Of a stretch of DNA of 42,994 nt, positions 42,284 through 42,994 are shown piece after piece (position 1 is the stretch's first letter; every line of letters begins with the position of its first letter). Below the pieces are notes generated by a model. It was not told the DNA's origin. It saw only the letters and a list, made by a program, of their open reading frames with translations, and did not search any database. Source of the DNA: UBA10649 sp964391765 (lineage in GTDB: Bacteria > Actinomycetota > Actinomycetes > S36-B12). The position numbers were made by a program, and so were the translations under genes. Location: contig CAYMNG010000007.1 in NCBI GenBank assembly GCA_964391765.1, positions 1 through 42,994 of the forward strand, in the 5' to 3' direction.

Positions 42284-42994
42284 ATGAGTGGTGACTACGT
42301 CGCGCAGGCGCGGTTCTGGGCCCGCGAACTCCCCCGGCGGGCGAAGCGGGAGTCGATCGCGCGGATGCCGCCGGCGGCGTTCGCCCGCATCGTGCGGAAC
42401 CTGGAGTCGGCGACCCGACCTCGCGACCTCACGCTGAACCCCGGGTTCCCGCGCGTGCGTGACATCGTGCAAGACACGTACACGCTGTCCGCGGCCGAGT
42501 TGCTGCGCGTGCCAGAGGTCCCCGGACTGGTCGACGAGGAGGCGTACTGGCCCCCGCCGGTCCGGGTTCGCCGGCTCACCGGAGTCGACCTCGATATCGA
42601 CTCCGGGTTGGTGTTCGCCGACGGCTGGGTGATCAACGGGACCGGGAACGGGCACCGCTGGTCGATGGACAGCGCCTTCCTCACCGGGGCGACGTACCGC
42701 GTGCGGACGGGACCGACCCGGACCGTGGACCGGACGATCGCGACGATGGGTGACGTCGCGCAGCACTACCACTTCTTCTGCGAGGCGCTGCCGGGCATCC
42801 TGCGCGCCCACGAGGCCGATCCGGACGCGCTCTTCGTGACATCGCTGGCGCCGAGCACGTTCGCCCGCGACCTGCTCGGCGACCTCGGCGTCGACCACCG
42901 GCTCGTGCCGGCCGGCCAGGTGTGGCGCTGCACGGACCTGCTCGTCGCGGAGAACTATCCCCGTGACCGCACCCATCCGGCCGACCTGCGGATG
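42284..42994 (+). CDS. Glycosyltransferase family 61-like protein (partial, runs off the window)
   Basis: The ATG at 42284 opens a frame without stop to the window end (237 codons). VFADGWVINGTGNGHRWSM and then QHYHFFCEALPGILRAHEA, LFVTSLAPSTFARDLLGDLG and DLLVAENYPRD follow the order of the GT61 (DUF563) domain, with the H-x-F-x-E-x-L-P block being diagnostic. It is cut before the C-terminal catalytic region. Same operon as the FkbM-like gene. Donor unknown; xylosyl transfer would suit the UDP-xylose synthase nearby, but this is only a suggestion. Confidence 0.8.
   Translation, partial: MSGDYVAQARFWARELPRRAKRESIARMPPAAFARIVRNLESATRPRDLTLNPGFPRVRDIVQDTYTLSAAELLRVPEVPGLVDEEAYWPPPVRVRRLTGVDLDIDSGLVFADGWVINGTGNGHRWSMDSAFLTGATYRVRTGPTRTVDRTIATMGDVAQHYHFFCEALPGILRAHEADPDALFVTSLAPSTFARDLLGDLGVDHRLVPAGQVWRCTDLLVAENYPRDRTHPADLRM

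Overview
The window is GC-rich, densely packed, and uses many GTG starts and 4-nt ATGA/GTGA gene overlaps. Several genes have a TANNNT -10-like hexamer 6 to 8 nt before the start codon, the pattern of leaderless transcripts. Together these point to a high-GC actinobacterium (inference; no rRNA or core phylogenetic marker is present). Almost everything encodes surface-glycan biosynthesis, so this is the interior of a large O-antigen/capsule-like or glycoprotein-glycan island. No rRNA, tRNA, CRISPR array or recognisable transposase was seen, and no gene-free stretch exceeds about 220 bp.

Layout. 1-3555 (+): 3' end of rfbH, then rfbG and a PglK-type ABC flippase, i.e. CDP-3,6-dideoxyhexose synthesis plus export of a lipid-linked glycan. 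3599-4888: an AbiEi-like/DUF559 nuclease-like gene bracketed by two identical 58-bp perfect palindromes in opposite orientation. 4923-15074: two large polytopic membrane proteins (GT-C-like), an acyltransferase-3, a phytanoyl-CoA dioxygenase-like enzyme, a GT2, a TIGR04325 methyltransferase, a DUF6492 protein and a GT-B-like transferase, with frequent strand switches. 15094-18464 (+): pseF-pseB-pseC-pseH. 18438-21154 (-): TMEM175-like channel, second DUF6492-like protein, sugar methyltransferase. 21271-24829 (+): ATP-grasp, HAD, pseI, second TIGR04325 protein. 24947-27768 (-): capsule-type GT-B and a GNT-I-like glycosyltransferase. 27916-31862 (+): a four-gene deoxyaminosugar operon (3,4-ketoisomerase, 2,3-dehydratase, 3-ketoreductase, aminotransferase). 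31869-42994: GT10, GT8-like, methyltransferase, DUF4910 peptidase-like, GT25-like, two GT2, a CgeB-like GT, UDP-glucuronate decarboxylase, an FkbM-like protein and the start of a GT61 gene.

How they fit. At least four activated sugars are implied: a CDP-3,6-dideoxyhexose, CMP-pseudaminic acid, an NDP-2,6-dideoxy(amino)hexose and UDP-xylose. About ten glycosyltransferases, several methyltransferases and an acyltransferase would assemble and decorate the glycan, and the ABC flippase would move the lipid-linked product. No PseG (UDP-sugar hydrolase) is visible; an ATP-grasp/HAD pair sits in the pse region instead.

The least explained signals are intergenic. One family of 58-bp hairpins has a fixed 16-nt tail and compensatory base changes between copies (four copies). 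A second hairpin family has 20-bp arms and a 19-nt loop (two copies, opposite orientation). A third, single long hairpin overlaps a stop codon. They sit at gene ends, in a locus where several other convergent gene pairs simply overlap at their 3' ends.
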